Shown: positions 17,701 through 26,447 of the stretch, piece by piece
Position numbering within the stretch: the stretch's first letter is position 1
Layout of the letters: each line of letters starts with the position of its first letter
Assembly (NCBI RefSeq): GCF_010093345.1
Contig: NZ_PDWT01000002.1
Coordinates: 1-64,000, forward strand
Origin: Pseudoxanthomonas yeongjuensis
Lineage (GTDB): Bacteria; Pseudomonadota; Gammaproteobacteria; Xanthomonadales; Xanthomonadaceae
DNA: 64,000 nt
Direction: 5' to 3'
Notes under the pieces: generated by a model
Databases searched by the model: none
What the model was told of the DNA's origin: nothing
What the model saw: only the letters and a program-made list of their open reading frames with translations
Program-made: the position numbers and the translations under genes

Positions 17701-18144
17701 GACTGGCTGGTGATGTCGGCGCTGGGCAAGGAGTCGACCTTGTTCCAGTTCTACGACACCGGCGAAGGTGTCGGCCCGCTCGCACGCGGTCCTGCGGATC
17801 CCGAAGCCGCGCGCGCTGCCTTGCGTGCCCTGTTGCGGCTGCGTGCGCAGGGCCTGCGCGAACCATTGCCGTTCGGTCCGCGCGCCGGCTGGCTCTGGTA
17901 CGACGGCCAGCGTCGCCTTGAAGCCGGCGAGATGCCGCGCGCGAACAGCAAGACGCCTTGGGAGCGTGCCCGCGACCAGTGGCACGCGGAGCGCGGCTGG
18001 AGCGAGGGCGACACTCCCAGCGCGCGGTTGGCGCTGCGCGGACGCGACCCGTTCGCGGACGAAGAGCTGGGCGAGGAATTCCGCGCCGTCGCCGGCATCG
18101 TGTTCGATGCGGTGGTGCATGGGCGCGAGGGCGAAGGCGCATGA
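14752..18144 (+). CDS. recC: RecC subunit of exonuclease V
   Basis: The product is about 1130 residues, close to E. coli RecC (1122). RecC scaffolds the RecBCD helicase-nuclease and recognises Chi. N-terminal landmarks are LYHSNSLEVLAGLLATEL and IPQVAMRRWLQ. Middle landmarks are GRMVPMRLLPFRVLCVLGMN, DRYLFLQLF and FYLSYLGADPRDG. The C-terminal WWYDG-like block reads WLWYDGQRRLEAGEMPR. I prefer the ATG at 14752. GGAG is only two bases away, so a GTG 42 bases upstream remains possible. It carries a 9 bp tandem repeat encoding four AHD units near residue 191. It overlaps recB by four bases. Confidence 0.92.
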   Translation: MPAPSSDFRLYHSNSLEVLAGLLATELRAPAPGQSLLAPDIVLIPQVAMRRWLQATLAAEHGIAANLEFLTPGEFVQRALQANVPGDHDDLDASALRWQLYAALTVPAILREPAMQPLKRYLDGDNALKPWSLAGELASVFEKYQAWRRDWLLGWEAGQAPRDPQAVLWRHIAGGRAHRARRIDDYLADYAHDAHDAHDAHDGAAPLPVGLPSRLFAFATLNVSPDVLRVIATQARVGTLHFYMPTPTRSYWGDLQTLGERLRAQADDPFAMVDADNPLLQAWGAAGRDFVVVLGSYEVVHPSGEIAAYADPETRVDDKPDSDSLLQRLQRDLLHRRPPPAMAWREKVDVDDSSIQIHACHTRLREVQVLHDQLRGLLEDPRFDPPLQPREIAVLAPDIDPYAPYIEAVFGGLAGTADFIPYALADTSPLASEPLAEVFLRLLALPISRFGLNEILDLLACAPIANAAGLDPPALERLHGWLSAAGARWGIDAGHRERHQAPRDDAYTWAFALDRLLLGHASGGEGEIAGVAPWPELEGSGLVALDALIRLLRVLARNERVLGEAMTPAQWRERLLGLLEAILPQPPQALADQRAPERLRNSIDGFAEAARRAGFDQPVPPEVLRAHFAAELAEADTRAPLLTGGISFGRMVPMRLLPFRVLCVLGMNDGDYPRRDPAAGLNQLTAELGTSRRRHGDRSLREDDRYLFLQLFSAASEVFYLSYLGADPRDGSAREPSVLVSELIDVVARYHADVAAAGRQLVVHHPLQPFAAAAFGAVDGKEEGRTEPRRFSYRREWHPAAGALQEQRKPPARWLVDPLPAGEAVESLSLAELRGFLRDPADAFLRQSLALRLPQVGDADDDLDPLAAPGSGLDRWKLQQAVFEACVSGAEDYASLHRQLRARALLPSGPLGERQLKLLRAQVQPYADAFVQWRGDRAPQSQAFDLDLGGVRLHGRIEDIYATGLPRFRYDKLHGPSQIADGLDWLVMSALGKESTLFQFYDTGEGVGPLARGPADPEAARAALRALLRLRAQGLREPLPFGPRAGWLWYDGQRRLEAGEMPRANSKTPWERARDQWHAERGWSEGDTPSARLALRGRDPFADEELGEEFRAVAGIVFDAVVHGREGEGA

Positions 18145-21100
18145 ACATCGAGCGCGACCCCACCGCCGATTCCTATCTCGATATCGACCTCGACGGCGTG
18201 CGGCTGATCGAGGCCAGTGCCGGTACCGGCAAGACCTTCACTTTGGCCACGCTGGTCACTCGACTGGTGGTCGAACGCGGCCTCGCGCTGGGCCAGATCC
18301 TCGCGGTGACCTTCACCGAAGCGGCCACCCAGGAATTGCGCGCGCGCTTGCGCAAGCGCCTGGCTTTGGCCGCCGAGCTCGCGCAGGCGTTGCTCGCCGG
18401 CTATGCGCCAGCAGCCAGTGACGATCCCGAAACCGTACTCACCCTGCGCATCCTGCAGCGACAACTGGCGCGGGAAGACGCCGCCAGCCTGCATGCGCGC
18501 CTGCGCCGCGCGGAAAACGAGATAGACCTCGCCGCCGTGTTCACCATCCACGGCTTCTGCGCGCGCGTGCTTTCCGAATACGCGCTGCAGACCGGGCAGG
18601 CGTTCGATCCACCGGAGATGATCGGCAGCGAGCGCGAACTGCACGAAGAACTCGCCGCAGACCTGTGGCGCGCCCACGGCGCCAACGCACGCGATGCGGA
18701 ATTGTTGCAGGTGTTGTGGACATCTCCTGATGCGCTAACAAAGGATCTGGGTGTGCTGCTGCGCGCACGGGAGATAATTCCTGTCTTGCCAAAAGACAGT
18801 CCTGATCCGAGCGACCAACTCCAGCGCGCAGCCACGGAATTTAGAGCGGCATTCAGGGATCATGGACTTGCATTCTGGGAAAAATTGGAACGTGCGATTG
18901 CAAACAAGGTCCTGAATGGGAAGAGCTACCCATCTGATCTTCCAGCGAAACTTTGGTCGTCTGTAAATCATTGGTGCAGCATTGGCGCAGCTACTGATGG
19001 GATCGATAACCGACTGACACCAGCAACGCTGACACTAAGAACTAACAAAGGAAAGCAAGAGCAGACGCCTACATCTCCTTTTTGCGTTGCAGCGGAATCC
19101 TTACTCAATGTTCAGAAGGTCTACAAGCAATGGCTTGCTGAACAGGCACTGATCCTGCTGTACCGGATCCGCGACGACGCACGCCAGCGCCTAGCGCTAC
19201 TGAAGCAGACGCGCCGCCTGCAGACCTACGACGACCTGATCGACGATGTCGCCAATGCACTGGAAGGTGCGCAGGGTGCGGCGCTCGCGCGCAACCTGCG
19301 CAGCCAGTACGCCATCGCCCTGGTCGACGAATTCCAGGATACCGACGCACGCCAGTGGTCGATCTTCCGTCGCGTGTTCGGCAACGCGGATGACGGAACG
19401 AGCGCCGCCGCCGCGCCGCCGGCGTTGTTCCTCATCGGCGATCCCAAGCAGGCCATCTACGGCTTCCGTGGTGGCGATGTGCACGCTTATCTGGCCGCCG
19501 GGCGCGAAGCGATCGCCGCGCCGCCCCTGGCGCACAACTTCCGCTCGCGGCCCGGCGTGCTGCGCGCGATCGAGGCGCTGTATGCGCAGGCGGGCGAGCG
19601 CGCCTTCGTCGACGAGCGCATTCGTTTCCATGAAGTCTTCGCCGGTGCCGGCAATGCCGATGTGGATTACCAGCGCAGGGGCATGACCGCGCCAGCGCTG
19701 ACGGTCCGCGTGCTGGCATCGGGCGAACGCGGTGACAAGGGCCGGCCGGTCGCGTGGAGCGCACCGGAATCGCGACGCCACGCCACCGACGCTTGTGTGG
19801 CGGAGATCCACGCGGTGCTGTCCGACGCACGCAGCGACAACGCCATGATCCATGGCGAAGCGGTGCAGCCCGGCGATATCGCGGTGCTGGTGCGCAGCCA
19901 TGCCGAAGCCACGCGCATGCAGTTGGCGCTGTCCGCCGCAGGTATTCCCGCGGTGGCCGCCGGCAAGCGGAGCCTGTTCGAAACCGGACAGGCCGAAGAG
20001 TTGCTGGCGGTGTTCGAAGCCCTGCTGCAACCGGCCGACGAAAGCCGGCTGCGTGCGGCGCTGGCGACGGTGCTGCTGGGCGCGGACGCCGCCGGCATCG
20101 CGCGCCTGGACCATGACGATGCCTGGCGCAGCGAAAAGCAGCTGCTGGCGCTGGCCTGGCGCGAACGCTGGCAACGCCATGGCCCGCTGGCGCTGGTGTC
20201 CGACCTGTGCGCGGGCAACGCCGAACGCCTGCTCGCGCTCGACGACGGCGAGCGCCGACTGACCAACACCCTGCAGCTCGGCGAACTGCTGCAGGAAGCC
20301 GACGCGCGCGCGCTGGGAATGCACGGCCTGGTCGACTGGCTGCGCACGCATATCGCCGATGCCGATCCGAACGACGAGCAGCAGCTATTGCGCCTGGAAT
20401 CGGATGCGCGACGGGTGCAGATCCTGACCCTGCACAAGGCCAAGGGACTGGAATTCCCGCTGGTATTCCTGCCCTACATCGGCGTGGGCAGGAAGGACGA
20501 CAAGCCTGCGCGCCACTGCCAGGTGCCGGCCGCAGAGGGCCGCGTGCTGCACTGGAAGCTGGGCAAGGACGATGATTCGCAACGCTGGCAGGACGCGGTC
20601 CTGGCTTGGCAACACGAACAGCGTGCTGAAGACGCGCGCCTGCTCTACGTCGGCCTGACCCGCGCCAAGCAGGCGCTATGGCTGGCGACGGGCGATCTGT
20701 ACCAGGCCGATACGGCTGCGTTGGCGCCGATGCTGGCTGGACTGGATGCGTTGCGCGGACAGGCGGATATCGTTGTCGACGACAACCCGCCGGCGGGTTT
20801 GCCGTCGCCGCTGTCTCCGGAATCCAGCGCGGCCGTACCACCACCGCGCCAGTCGCAACGCAGCGTGCCGCGCGACTGGTGGGTGTACAGCTTCACCCAG
20901 CTCAGCAAGGCGGACGCAGGCGAACATGGGTCGAATGCGACCACGGCAGCGGCCATCGAACGCGGTGCCGAGGACGAGCCGGACTCCGTCGCCGCGGACG
21001 ATTTCGAAATGCCCGTTGCCTTCGACACGCGTTTCAGCGGCAGCCGCTTCGGTAATGTGTTGCACGAAGCGCTGGAGCACATGGATTTCGGTGCATGGCG

Positions 21101-21761
21101 CGACTGGCGTGAAGCGCAGGCGCCCGATGGGCAGGAAACCGCGCTTCGCGAGGCCTTGCGTGGCGGCGGCTATGCCGATGACGACCTGGACGATGGCGTC
21201 GCCGAACTGACCACGCTGGTCGGCCGCACGCTGACCGTGTCATTGCCGGAGGGCGGGACGCTCTCCGACCTGCCGATGGAGGCGCGTCGCGCCGAGCTGG
21301 AATTCCATTTCTCGCTCAAGCCGACCTCAGTGGACGCCTTGCTGGCGACGCTGCATGCGCATGGCGTGCTGCCGGAGCGCCGCGCCTTCGGCCTGCGCCG
21401 CCAGCTGGAAGGCCTGATGACCGGCAAGATCGACCTGACCTACCTGCACGACGGGCGCTGGTACCTGCTCGACTACAAATCCAATCGCTTGCCCGCCTAC
21501 GACGCCGCCAGCCTGCAGCAGGCGATGGCGCACAGCGAGTACGACCTGCAGGCGTTGATCTACACGCTCGCCCTGCATCGATGGCTGCGCTTCCGCCTGG
21601 ACGGCCGCTACGACTACGCGCGCGATTTCGGCGGCACGCGATATCTGTTCTGTCGCGGATTGGACCCGCGGTCCGCGACTGCCGACGGCATCCACGCGTG
21701 GAAACCATCGGTGGCGCTGGTCGATGCGCTCGACGCGCTGTTCGCGGGCGGTAGCGCATGA
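18141..21761 (+). CDS. recB: RecB subunit of exonuclease V
   Basis: RecB is the 3'-5' helicase and nuclease subunit of RecBCD, which processes double-strand breaks. The 1206-residue protein has Walker A ASAGTGKTFTLA near residue 25, Walker B ALVDEFQDTD near 392, IGDPKQAIYGFRGGD near 432, and the late helicase motif LTLHKAKGLEFPLVFLP near 762. The C-terminal nuclease domain has NVLHEALEH, GKIDLTYL and LLDYKSN near 1110-1116, so the catalytic residues are present. The start ATG overlaps the recC stop (ATGA). About residues 193-335 are encoded by DNA of clearly lower GC and different codon use. Confidence 0.95.
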   Translation: MNIERDPTADSYLDIDLDGVRLIEASAGTGKTFTLATLVTRLVVERGLALGQILAVTFTEAATQELRARLRKRLALAAELAQALLAGYAPAASDDPETVLTLRILQRQLAREDAASLHARLRRAENEIDLAAVFTIHGFCARVLSEYALQTGQAFDPPEMIGSERELHEELAADLWRAHGANARDAELLQVLWTSPDALTKDLGVLLRAREIIPVLPKDSPDPSDQLQRAATEFRAAFRDHGLAFWEKLERAIANKVLNGKSYPSDLPAKLWSSVNHWCSIGAATDGIDNRLTPATLTLRTNKGKQEQTPTSPFCVAAESLLNVQKVYKQWLAEQALILLYRIRDDARQRLALLKQTRRLQTYDDLIDDVANALEGAQGAALARNLRSQYAIALVDEFQDTDARQWSIFRRVFGNADDGTSAAAAPPALFLIGDPKQAIYGFRGGDVHAYLAAGREAIAAPPLAHNFRSRPGVLRAIEALYAQAGERAFVDERIRFHEVFAGAGNADVDYQRRGMTAPALTVRVLASGERGDKGRPVAWSAPESRRHATDACVAEIHAVLSDARSDNAMIHGEAVQPGDIAVLVRSHAEATRMQLALSAAGIPAVAAGKRSLFETGQAEELLAVFEALLQPADESRLRAALATVLLGADAAGIARLDHDDAWRSEKQLLALAWRERWQRHGPLALVSDLCAGNAERLLALDDGERRLTNTLQLGELLQEADARALGMHGLVDWLRTHIADADPNDEQQLLRLESDARRVQILTLHKAKGLEFPLVFLPYIGVGRKDDKPARHCQVPAAEGRVLHWKLGKDDDSQRWQDAVLAWQHEQRAEDARLLYVGLTRAKQALWLATGDLYQADTAALAPMLAGLDALRGQADIVVDDNPPAGLPSPLSPESSAAVPPPRQSQRSVPRDWWVYSFTQLSKADAGEHGSNATTAAAIERGAEDEPDSVAADDFEMPVAFDTRFSGSRFGNVLHEALEHMDFGAWRDWREAQAPDGQETALREALRGGGYADDDLDDGVAELTTLVGRTLTVSLPEGGTLSDLPMEARRAELEFHFSLKPTSVDALLATLHAHGVLPERRAFGLRRQLEGLMTGKIDLTYLHDGRWYLLDYKSNRLPAYDAASLQQAMAHSEYDLQALIYTLALHRWLRFRLDGRYDYARDFGGTRYLFCRGLDPRSATADGIHAWKPSVALVDALDALFAGGSA

Positions 21762-23575
21762 GCCTGCTCGACGACCTGTTCCGCACCGGCACCCTGCGCG
21801 TGCTCGATCACGCGCTGGCGCAGAGCCTGCGTCGCCTCGATCCGGCCACGCCGGAAGCCGTGCTCGCCGCCGCGGCGCTGGCTTCGTTCGCGGTGGGCCA
21901 GGGCAACGCCGCCTTCGATCCGGCCCGGCCGCAGCTGCTGTTCGATGCCGACATCGACTGGCCTGCGCCGCAGGCGTGGCTCGAAGCCTTGTCGGAGTCG
22001 CGCTGGGTCGACGCGCCGGATGCGGATTCTTCCGCTTCCAGCGACACGCCGCTGGTGCTGGAAAACGGATTGTTGTACCTGCGGCGCTATCGGCAATACG
22101 AATACCGGTTGGCGTTGCGCCTGCGGCAGATCGCGGCACGGGTTCCCGACGCGGGCGATCTCGCCGCTTTGGCGTCGCTATTTGCCGCGCTGTTTCCCGA
22201 GGCGCGCAACGGTGACGACTGCCAGGCGCACGCGGCGGCTTCGGCCTTGCTGCGCTCATTGTTGCTGGTCACCGGCGGTCCGGGCACCGGCAAGACCACC
22301 ACCATCGCGCGCCTGTTGCTGTTGTTGGTCGCACAGGCGCAGCGAGAGGGCGGACCACCACCCAGGATCGCGCTGGCCGCGCCCACCGGGCGTGCCGCCG
22401 AGCGCATGGCCGAAAGCCTGATTGCCGCGGTTTCGGTCTTGCGGCAGACGCCGGGGGTGGAGGTCGCGCTTTGCGATGCGTTGCCCACCCGGGCCAGTAC
22501 CCTACATCGCCTGCTAGGGACCATTCCCGACAGTCCACGTTTCCGTTTCGATGCCGGACATCCGCTGCCGTTCGACATCGTCGTGGTCGACGAAGCCTCG
22601 ATGGTCGACCTGCCGCTGATGTGCAAGCTGGTGGAAGCCGTGCCCGACGGGGCGCGACTGGTATTGCTGGGCGATCCCGACCAGCTGCCTTCGGTGGAAG
22701 CCGGCGATGTGCTCGCCGCGATCATGGGCGCGGCAAGCGACGACGACATCACCGGGGAAGCACTCGCACCCTTGCTGGGCGGCGGGCCGGCGAAAAGCCC
22801 GATCGATGCGCGTCCGCTAGCCGGACACCATGTGCGATTGCGGCGCGGCTACCGGCAGGCGGAATCCTTCAACCTGTCGCCGCTGGCGCTGGCCGTGCGC
22901 GAAGGCGATACCGACACCACGCTCGCGTTGTTGCGCGGCGGGCAACTGGCCGGGGTGCATTTCCACGAAAACCTGTTCGACCCGTTGCAGGCGCACCGCG
23001 AAGCCCTGCTCACGCATTGGCGCGCACTGGCCGATATCGACGATCCCGCAGCCGCGCTGGCACAAGCCGGCCGGCTGCGCCTGCTGACCGCCGTGCGCGA
23101 AGGAGCGCAAGGTGCGCGTGGGCTCAACGCGCGCATCGAGGAAGCGTTGGCGGCCCACCGTGGCCAGGCCCCCGCTTATTTCAATGGCCGCCTGCTGCTG
23201 GTGACCGAGAACAGCTACCGGCAGCGCCTGTTCAATGGCGACATCGGCATCTGCCTGCGTGGCGACAAGGGCGCGCCGGTGGCCTGGTTCCCAGGCGATG
23301 CCGAAACCGGGCCGCGTCCTTTCCATCCCGGCGCGTTGCCCGCGCACGAAAGCGCATTCGCCATGACCGTGCACAAGGCGCAGGGTTCGGAATTCGACAG
23401 CGTCTGGTTGCAGCTGCCGCGACAACCGACCCGCGTGCTTACCCGCGAACTGGTCTATACCGCGCTGACCCGCGCCCGCCGCGAGGTGCACGTCTGCGCC
23501 AGCGCCGAATCGCTGCGCCAGGCGCTGGCAAGGCGTGTAGAACGCATTTCCGGCCTTGCCGCGCGCTTGCGCTAA
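21758..23575 (+). CDS. recD: RecD subunit of exonuclease V
   Basis: The 605-residue RecD, the 5'-3' helicase of RecBCD, matches the E. coli length (608). The Walker A motif [17 protein letters not shown] is near residue 173. The DEAD-like [13 protein letters not shown] is near 277 and [17 protein letters not shown] near 305. The C-terminal helicase motifs [14 protein letters not shown] and [11 protein letters not shown] are near 535 and 566. The start overlaps the recB stop by four bases, so recC, recB and recD are translationally coupled. Confidence 0.95.
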   Translation: MSLLDDLFRTGTLRVLDHALAQSLRRLDPATPEAVLAAAALASFAVGQGNAAFDPARPQLLFDADIDWPAPQAWLEALSESRWVDAPDADSSASSDTPLVLENGLLYLRRYRQYEYRLALRLRQIAARVPDAGDLAALASLFAALFPEARNGDDCQAHAAASALLRSLLLVTGGPGTGKTTTIARLLLLLVAQAQREGGPPPRIALAAPTGRAAERMAESLIAAVSVLRQTPGVEVALCDALPTRASTLHRLLGTIPDSPRFRFDAGHPLPFDIVVVDEASMVDLPLMCKLVEAVPDGARLVLLGDPDQLPSVEAGDVLAAIMGAASDDDITGEALAPLLGGGPAKSPIDARPLAGHHVRLRRGYRQAESFNLSPLALAVREGDTDTTLALLRGGQLAGVHFHENLFDPLQAHREALLTHWRALADIDDPAAALAQAGRLRLLTAVREGAQGARGLNARIEEALAAHRGQAPAYFNGRLLLVTENSYRQRLFNGDIGICLRGDKGAPVAWFPGDAETGPRPFHPGALPAHESAFAMTVHKAQGSEFDSVWLQLPRQPTRVLTRELVYTALTRARREVHVCASAESLRQALARRVERISGLAARLR

Positions 23576-23630
23576 CGGCGCCCGGCGGCCGCTGGGTTAC
23601 GATGCGCGTCCCCACAGGGAAGCAGATCCG

Positions 23631-24224
23631 ATGAGCGACACCCCCAAAAAACCCACCAAGGACCAGGCCGAAGCGGCGGTCCGCACGCTGCTGGCCTGGG
23701 CCGGCGAAGACCCGACCCGCGAAGGCCTGCTCGACACGCCGCGGCGCGTGGTCGATGCCTATGGCGACTGGTACAGCGGCTACAACGAGGATCCGCGCGA
23801 ATTCCTCGAACGCACTTTCAAGGAAGTGGCCGGTTACGACGAGATGATCGTGCTGCGCGACATCGAGTTCGAGAGCCATTGCGAGCACCACATGGCGCCG
23901 ATCATCGGCCGCGCCCATGTCGGCTACCTGCCCGACGGCAAGGTCGTCGGCATCAGCAAGCTGGCGCGCGTGGTCGAGACCTACGCCCGCCGTTTCCAGG
24001 TGCAGGAGAAGATGACCGCGCAGATCGCCAAGTGCATCCAGGACGTGCTGCAGCCGCTGGGCGTGGGCGTGGTGGTGGAAGGCGCGCACGAATGCATGAC
24101 CACCCGCGGCATCCACAAGCGCGGTGTCAGCATGGTCACTTCGAAGATGCTGGGCAGCTTCCGCGACGACGCCCGCACCCGCGCCGAGTTCCTGCGCTTC
24201 ATCGAGGTCAACAACAAGCGTTGA
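23631..24224 (+). CDS. folE: GTP cyclohydrolase I
   Basis: This 197-residue enzyme converts GTP to 7,8-dihydroneopterin triphosphate, the first step of folate (tetrahydropterin) synthesis. Zinc ligands appear in [11 protein letters not shown] and [10 protein letters not shown]. The conserved [16 protein letters not shown] and the C-terminal RAEFLRFIE complete the fold. The ATG at 23631 has AGGGA about ten bases upstream. Longer frames overlapping recD are not conserved. The start lies 55 bases after recD. Confidence 0.96.
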   Translation: MSDTPKKPTKDQAEAAVRTLLAWAGEDPTREGLLDTPRRVVDAYGDWYSGYNEDPREFLERTFKEVAGYDEMIVLRDIEFESHCEHHMAPIIGRAHVGYLPDGKVVGISKLARVVETYARRFQVQEKMTAQIAKCIQDVLQPLGVGVVVEGAHECMTTRGIHKRGVSMVTSKMLGSFRDDARTRAEFLRFIEVNNKR

Positions 24225-24226
24225 GT

Positions 24227-24285
24227 CCCATTGTGGGAGAGGGACAGGCCGCCGCAGGCGGCCAGGGAGAGGGGAGTAGAGACAG
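24227..24285. repeat. Partial GAGAGG-stem repeat
   Basis: A shortened element, CATTGTGGGAGAGGGACAGG followed by a GCCGCCGCAGGCGGC hairpin and AGGGAGAGGGGAG. It sits between folE and the DUF559 gene and resembles one end of the longer repeats downstream. Confidence 0.45.
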
Positions 24286-24294
24286 GGAGGTCTC

Positions 24295-24651
24295 ATGCAA
24301 GACAAAACCAAGCTGCTCATCCATGCCAAGCGCATGCGCCATTTGCCCACCGAGGCGGAGTCCACGCTCTGGCGGCAACTACGCGCAGGCCGGCTAGCCG
24401 ACTACAGGTTCAAGCGCCAGAAACCCATCGGCAATTTCATCGTCGATTTCGTGTGTTTCGCACAGAAGTTGATCATCGAGGTGGATGGTGGGCAACACGT
24501 GGATATGCAAGTACGCGATGAGGCTCGTACGGAGTGGCTGCAAGCGCAGGGGTTCCAGGTATTGCGCTTCTGGAATCACGATGTGCTGCAGCGCAAGGAT
24601 CTGGTGCTTGAGGAAATACTTCGCCGGCTGGAAGCAAGGGAGACGCGATAG
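24295..24651 (+). CDS. DUF559 endonuclease-like protein
   Basis: The 118-residue protein is of the DUF559 family, a Vsr-like restriction-endonuclease fold. The matching blocks are MRHLPTEAESTLWRQLRAGR, YRFKRQKPIGNFIVDFVCF, the acidic KLIIEVDGGQH and QGFQVLRFWNHDVL. The D...ExDG pattern is the predicted metal site. Members are often annotated as endonucleases, but biochemical proof is thin. It lies between a partial repeat and two full repeats, so its spread may be linked to them. This is inference. Confidence 0.85.
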   Translation: MQDKTKLLIHAKRMRHLPTEAESTLWRQLRAGRLADYRFKRQKPIGNFIVDFVCFAQKLIIEVDGGQHVDMQVRDEARTEWLQAQGFQVLRFWNHDVLQRKDLVLEEILRRLEARETR

Positions 24652-24654
24652 GAC

Positions 24655-25093
24655 CCACCTCTCCCCTCGTGGCGCCCGCAGGGTGTGCAGAGCTGAGAGG
24701 TCGACGCGCTTGCGCGGCGGGAGAGGGCAAAACGGAGCGAGGATATCTCCGATTGCGTCGAGCGTTCCAGGTTCGGGAGGAAGAATGATGGCGAACAAGA
24801 TCAAAAGCCGAACCCTCTCCCTCGGCGCTGTGCGCCTTTCCCTCTCCCATAAAGGGAGAGGGGAGAAGCTGCTGGCTTGACCCACCTCTCCCCTCGTGGC
24901 GCCCGCAGGGTGTGCAGAGCTGAGAGATCGACGCGCTTGCGCGGCGGGAGAGGGGAACGGAGCGAGGATGTTTTCGATTGCGCCGGGTGTTCCGGGTTCG
25001 GGAGGAAAGATGATGACGCCCAGGATCAAAAGCCGAACCCTCTCCCTCGGCGCTGCGCGCCTTTCCCTCTCCCGTAAAGGGAGAGGGGGGAGC
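24655..25093. repeat. Two tandem full copies of the GAGAGG-stem repeat
   Basis: This gene-free stretch of about 520 bases up to the transporter gene holds two successive copies (about 24655-24867 and 24883-25093). Both start CACCTCTCCCCTCGTGGCGC, contain GTGTGCAGAGCTGAGAG, GACGCGCTTGCGCGGCGGGA, GATCAAAAGCCGAACCCTCT and CTCGGCGCTG, and close with a GGGAGAGG stem. The middles differ by several substitutions, so the duplication is not recent. Confidence 0.8.
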
Positions 25094-25172
25094 CAAGCCT
25101 TTCCCTGTCTTTGACGAAGCGTCCGCGACCCGCACCCGCTAAACTGCGCAACCCCTGTCGACCCGTCCTACC

Positions 25173-26447
25173 GTGAACGCAGACTCCAAGCCCGCGAACA
25201 AGCGCACCGCCGCGCTGATCTTCATCTTCGTCACCGTGCTGATCGACGTGCTGTCGTTCGGCGTGATCATCCCGGTGCTGCCGGGGCTGGTGCGCCAGTT
25301 CACCGGCGGCGATTACGTGCAGGCCGCCTGGTGGATCGGTATCTTCGGCTTTCTGTTCGCCTTGATCCAGTTCTTCAGTTCGCCCATCCAGGGCACGCTA
25401 TCCGACCGCTATGGCCGACGCCCGGTGATCCTGCTGTCCTGCCTGGGGCTGGGCATCGACTTCGTGCTGATGGCGCTGGCCCAGTCGCTGCCGTGGCTGC
25501 TGGTAGCGCGCATCTTCTCCGGCATTTTCTCGGCCAGTTTCACTACCGCCAACGCCTACATCGCCGACGTCACCGCGCCGGAGAAGCGGGCCAAGGCATT
25601 CGGCATGATCGGCGCGGCGTTCGGGCTCGGCTTCATCATCGGCCCGGCGCTTGGTGGCTTCCTCGGCAGCTGGCATCTGCGCGCGCCGTTCTGGTTCGCG
25701 GCGGGGCTCGCATTGCTGAATTTCATGTACGGGTGGTTCGTGCTGCCCGAATCGCTGCCGAAGGAAAGGCGCACCGCGCGCTTCGACTGGGCGCATGCCA
25801 ACCCGGTCGGTTCATTGGTGCTGTTGAAGAAATATCCGCAGGTGTTCGGCCTGGCGGCGGTGGTGTTCCTGGCCAACTTCGCCCACTACGTGTATCCGAG
25901 CGTGTTCGTGCTGTTCGCCGAATACCAGTACCGCTGGACCGAGTTGCAGGTCGGCTGGGTGCTGGCGATCGTCGGCGTGTGCAGCGTCATCGTGCAGGCT
26001 GGCCTGATCGGTCCGCTGGTGAAGAAGCTGGGCGAACGCCGCGCCTTGCTGTTCGGGCTGGCCTGCGGCGTGGCCGGCTTCTGCATCTATGGCCTGGCCG
26101 AAGCGGGATGGATGTTCCTGATCGGATTGCCGATCAGCGCGTTGTGGGGCGTGGCCGGGCCGGCGACGCAATCGCTGATCACGCGCCAGGTCGATGCCGG
26201 CGCGCAAGGCCGGGTGCAGGGCGCGCTGATGAGCCTGGTCAGCTTGGCGGGAGTGTTCGCGCCGCTGGCGTTCGCGGGCACCTTCGGCTTGTTCATCAGC
26301 GAACGGGCGCCGGTGCACCTGCCGGGCGCGGCATGGTTCCTGGCTGCGCTGTTGTTGTTCGGCGCGTTCCTCGTCGGCTGGAGGTTCGCCCGCGAGACGC
26401 CCGCGCCAGTCGCATTGAAGGGCGTCGCGGATGGCATCGATGGATGA
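25173..26447 (+). CDS. TCR/Tet-type MFS transporter
   Basis: The 424-residue major facilitator protein has about twelve membrane helices. The motif between helices 2 and 3, GTLSDRYGRRPVILLS near residue 74, and the helix-5 motif GAAFGLGFIIGPALGG near 148 mark the TetA/TCR drug:H+ antiporter subfamily. The substrate is not known, and many such proteins are not tetracycline pumps. The start is a GTG. The end overlaps the start of the mutarotase gene by 17 bases, so the two are probably co-transcribed. Confidence 0.88.
   Translation: MNADSKPANKRTAALIFIFVTVLIDVLSFGVIIPVLPGLVRQFTGGDYVQAAWWIGIFGFLFALIQFFSSPIQGTLSDRYGRRPVILLSCLGLGIDFVLMALAQSLPWLLVARIFSGIFSASFTTANAYIADVTAPEKRAKAFGMIGAAFGLGFIIGPALGGFLGSWHLRAPFWFAAGLALLNFMYGWFVLPESLPKERRTARFDWAHANPVGSLVLLKKYPQVFGLAAVVFLANFAHYVYPSVFVLFAEYQYRWTELQVGWVLAIVGVCSVIVQAGLIGPLVKKLGERRALLFGLACGVAGFCIYGLAEAGWMFLIGLPISALWGVAGPATQSLITRQVDAGAQGRVQGALMSLVSLAGVFAPLAFAGTFGLFISERAPVHLPGAAWFLAALLLFGAFLVGWRFARETPAPVALKGVADGIDG

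Noticed and set aside
18721-19145. Frameshift or pseudogene status for recB because of the odd patch
   Set aside because: The frame is uninterrupted, and all helicase and nuclease motifs before and after it are intact.
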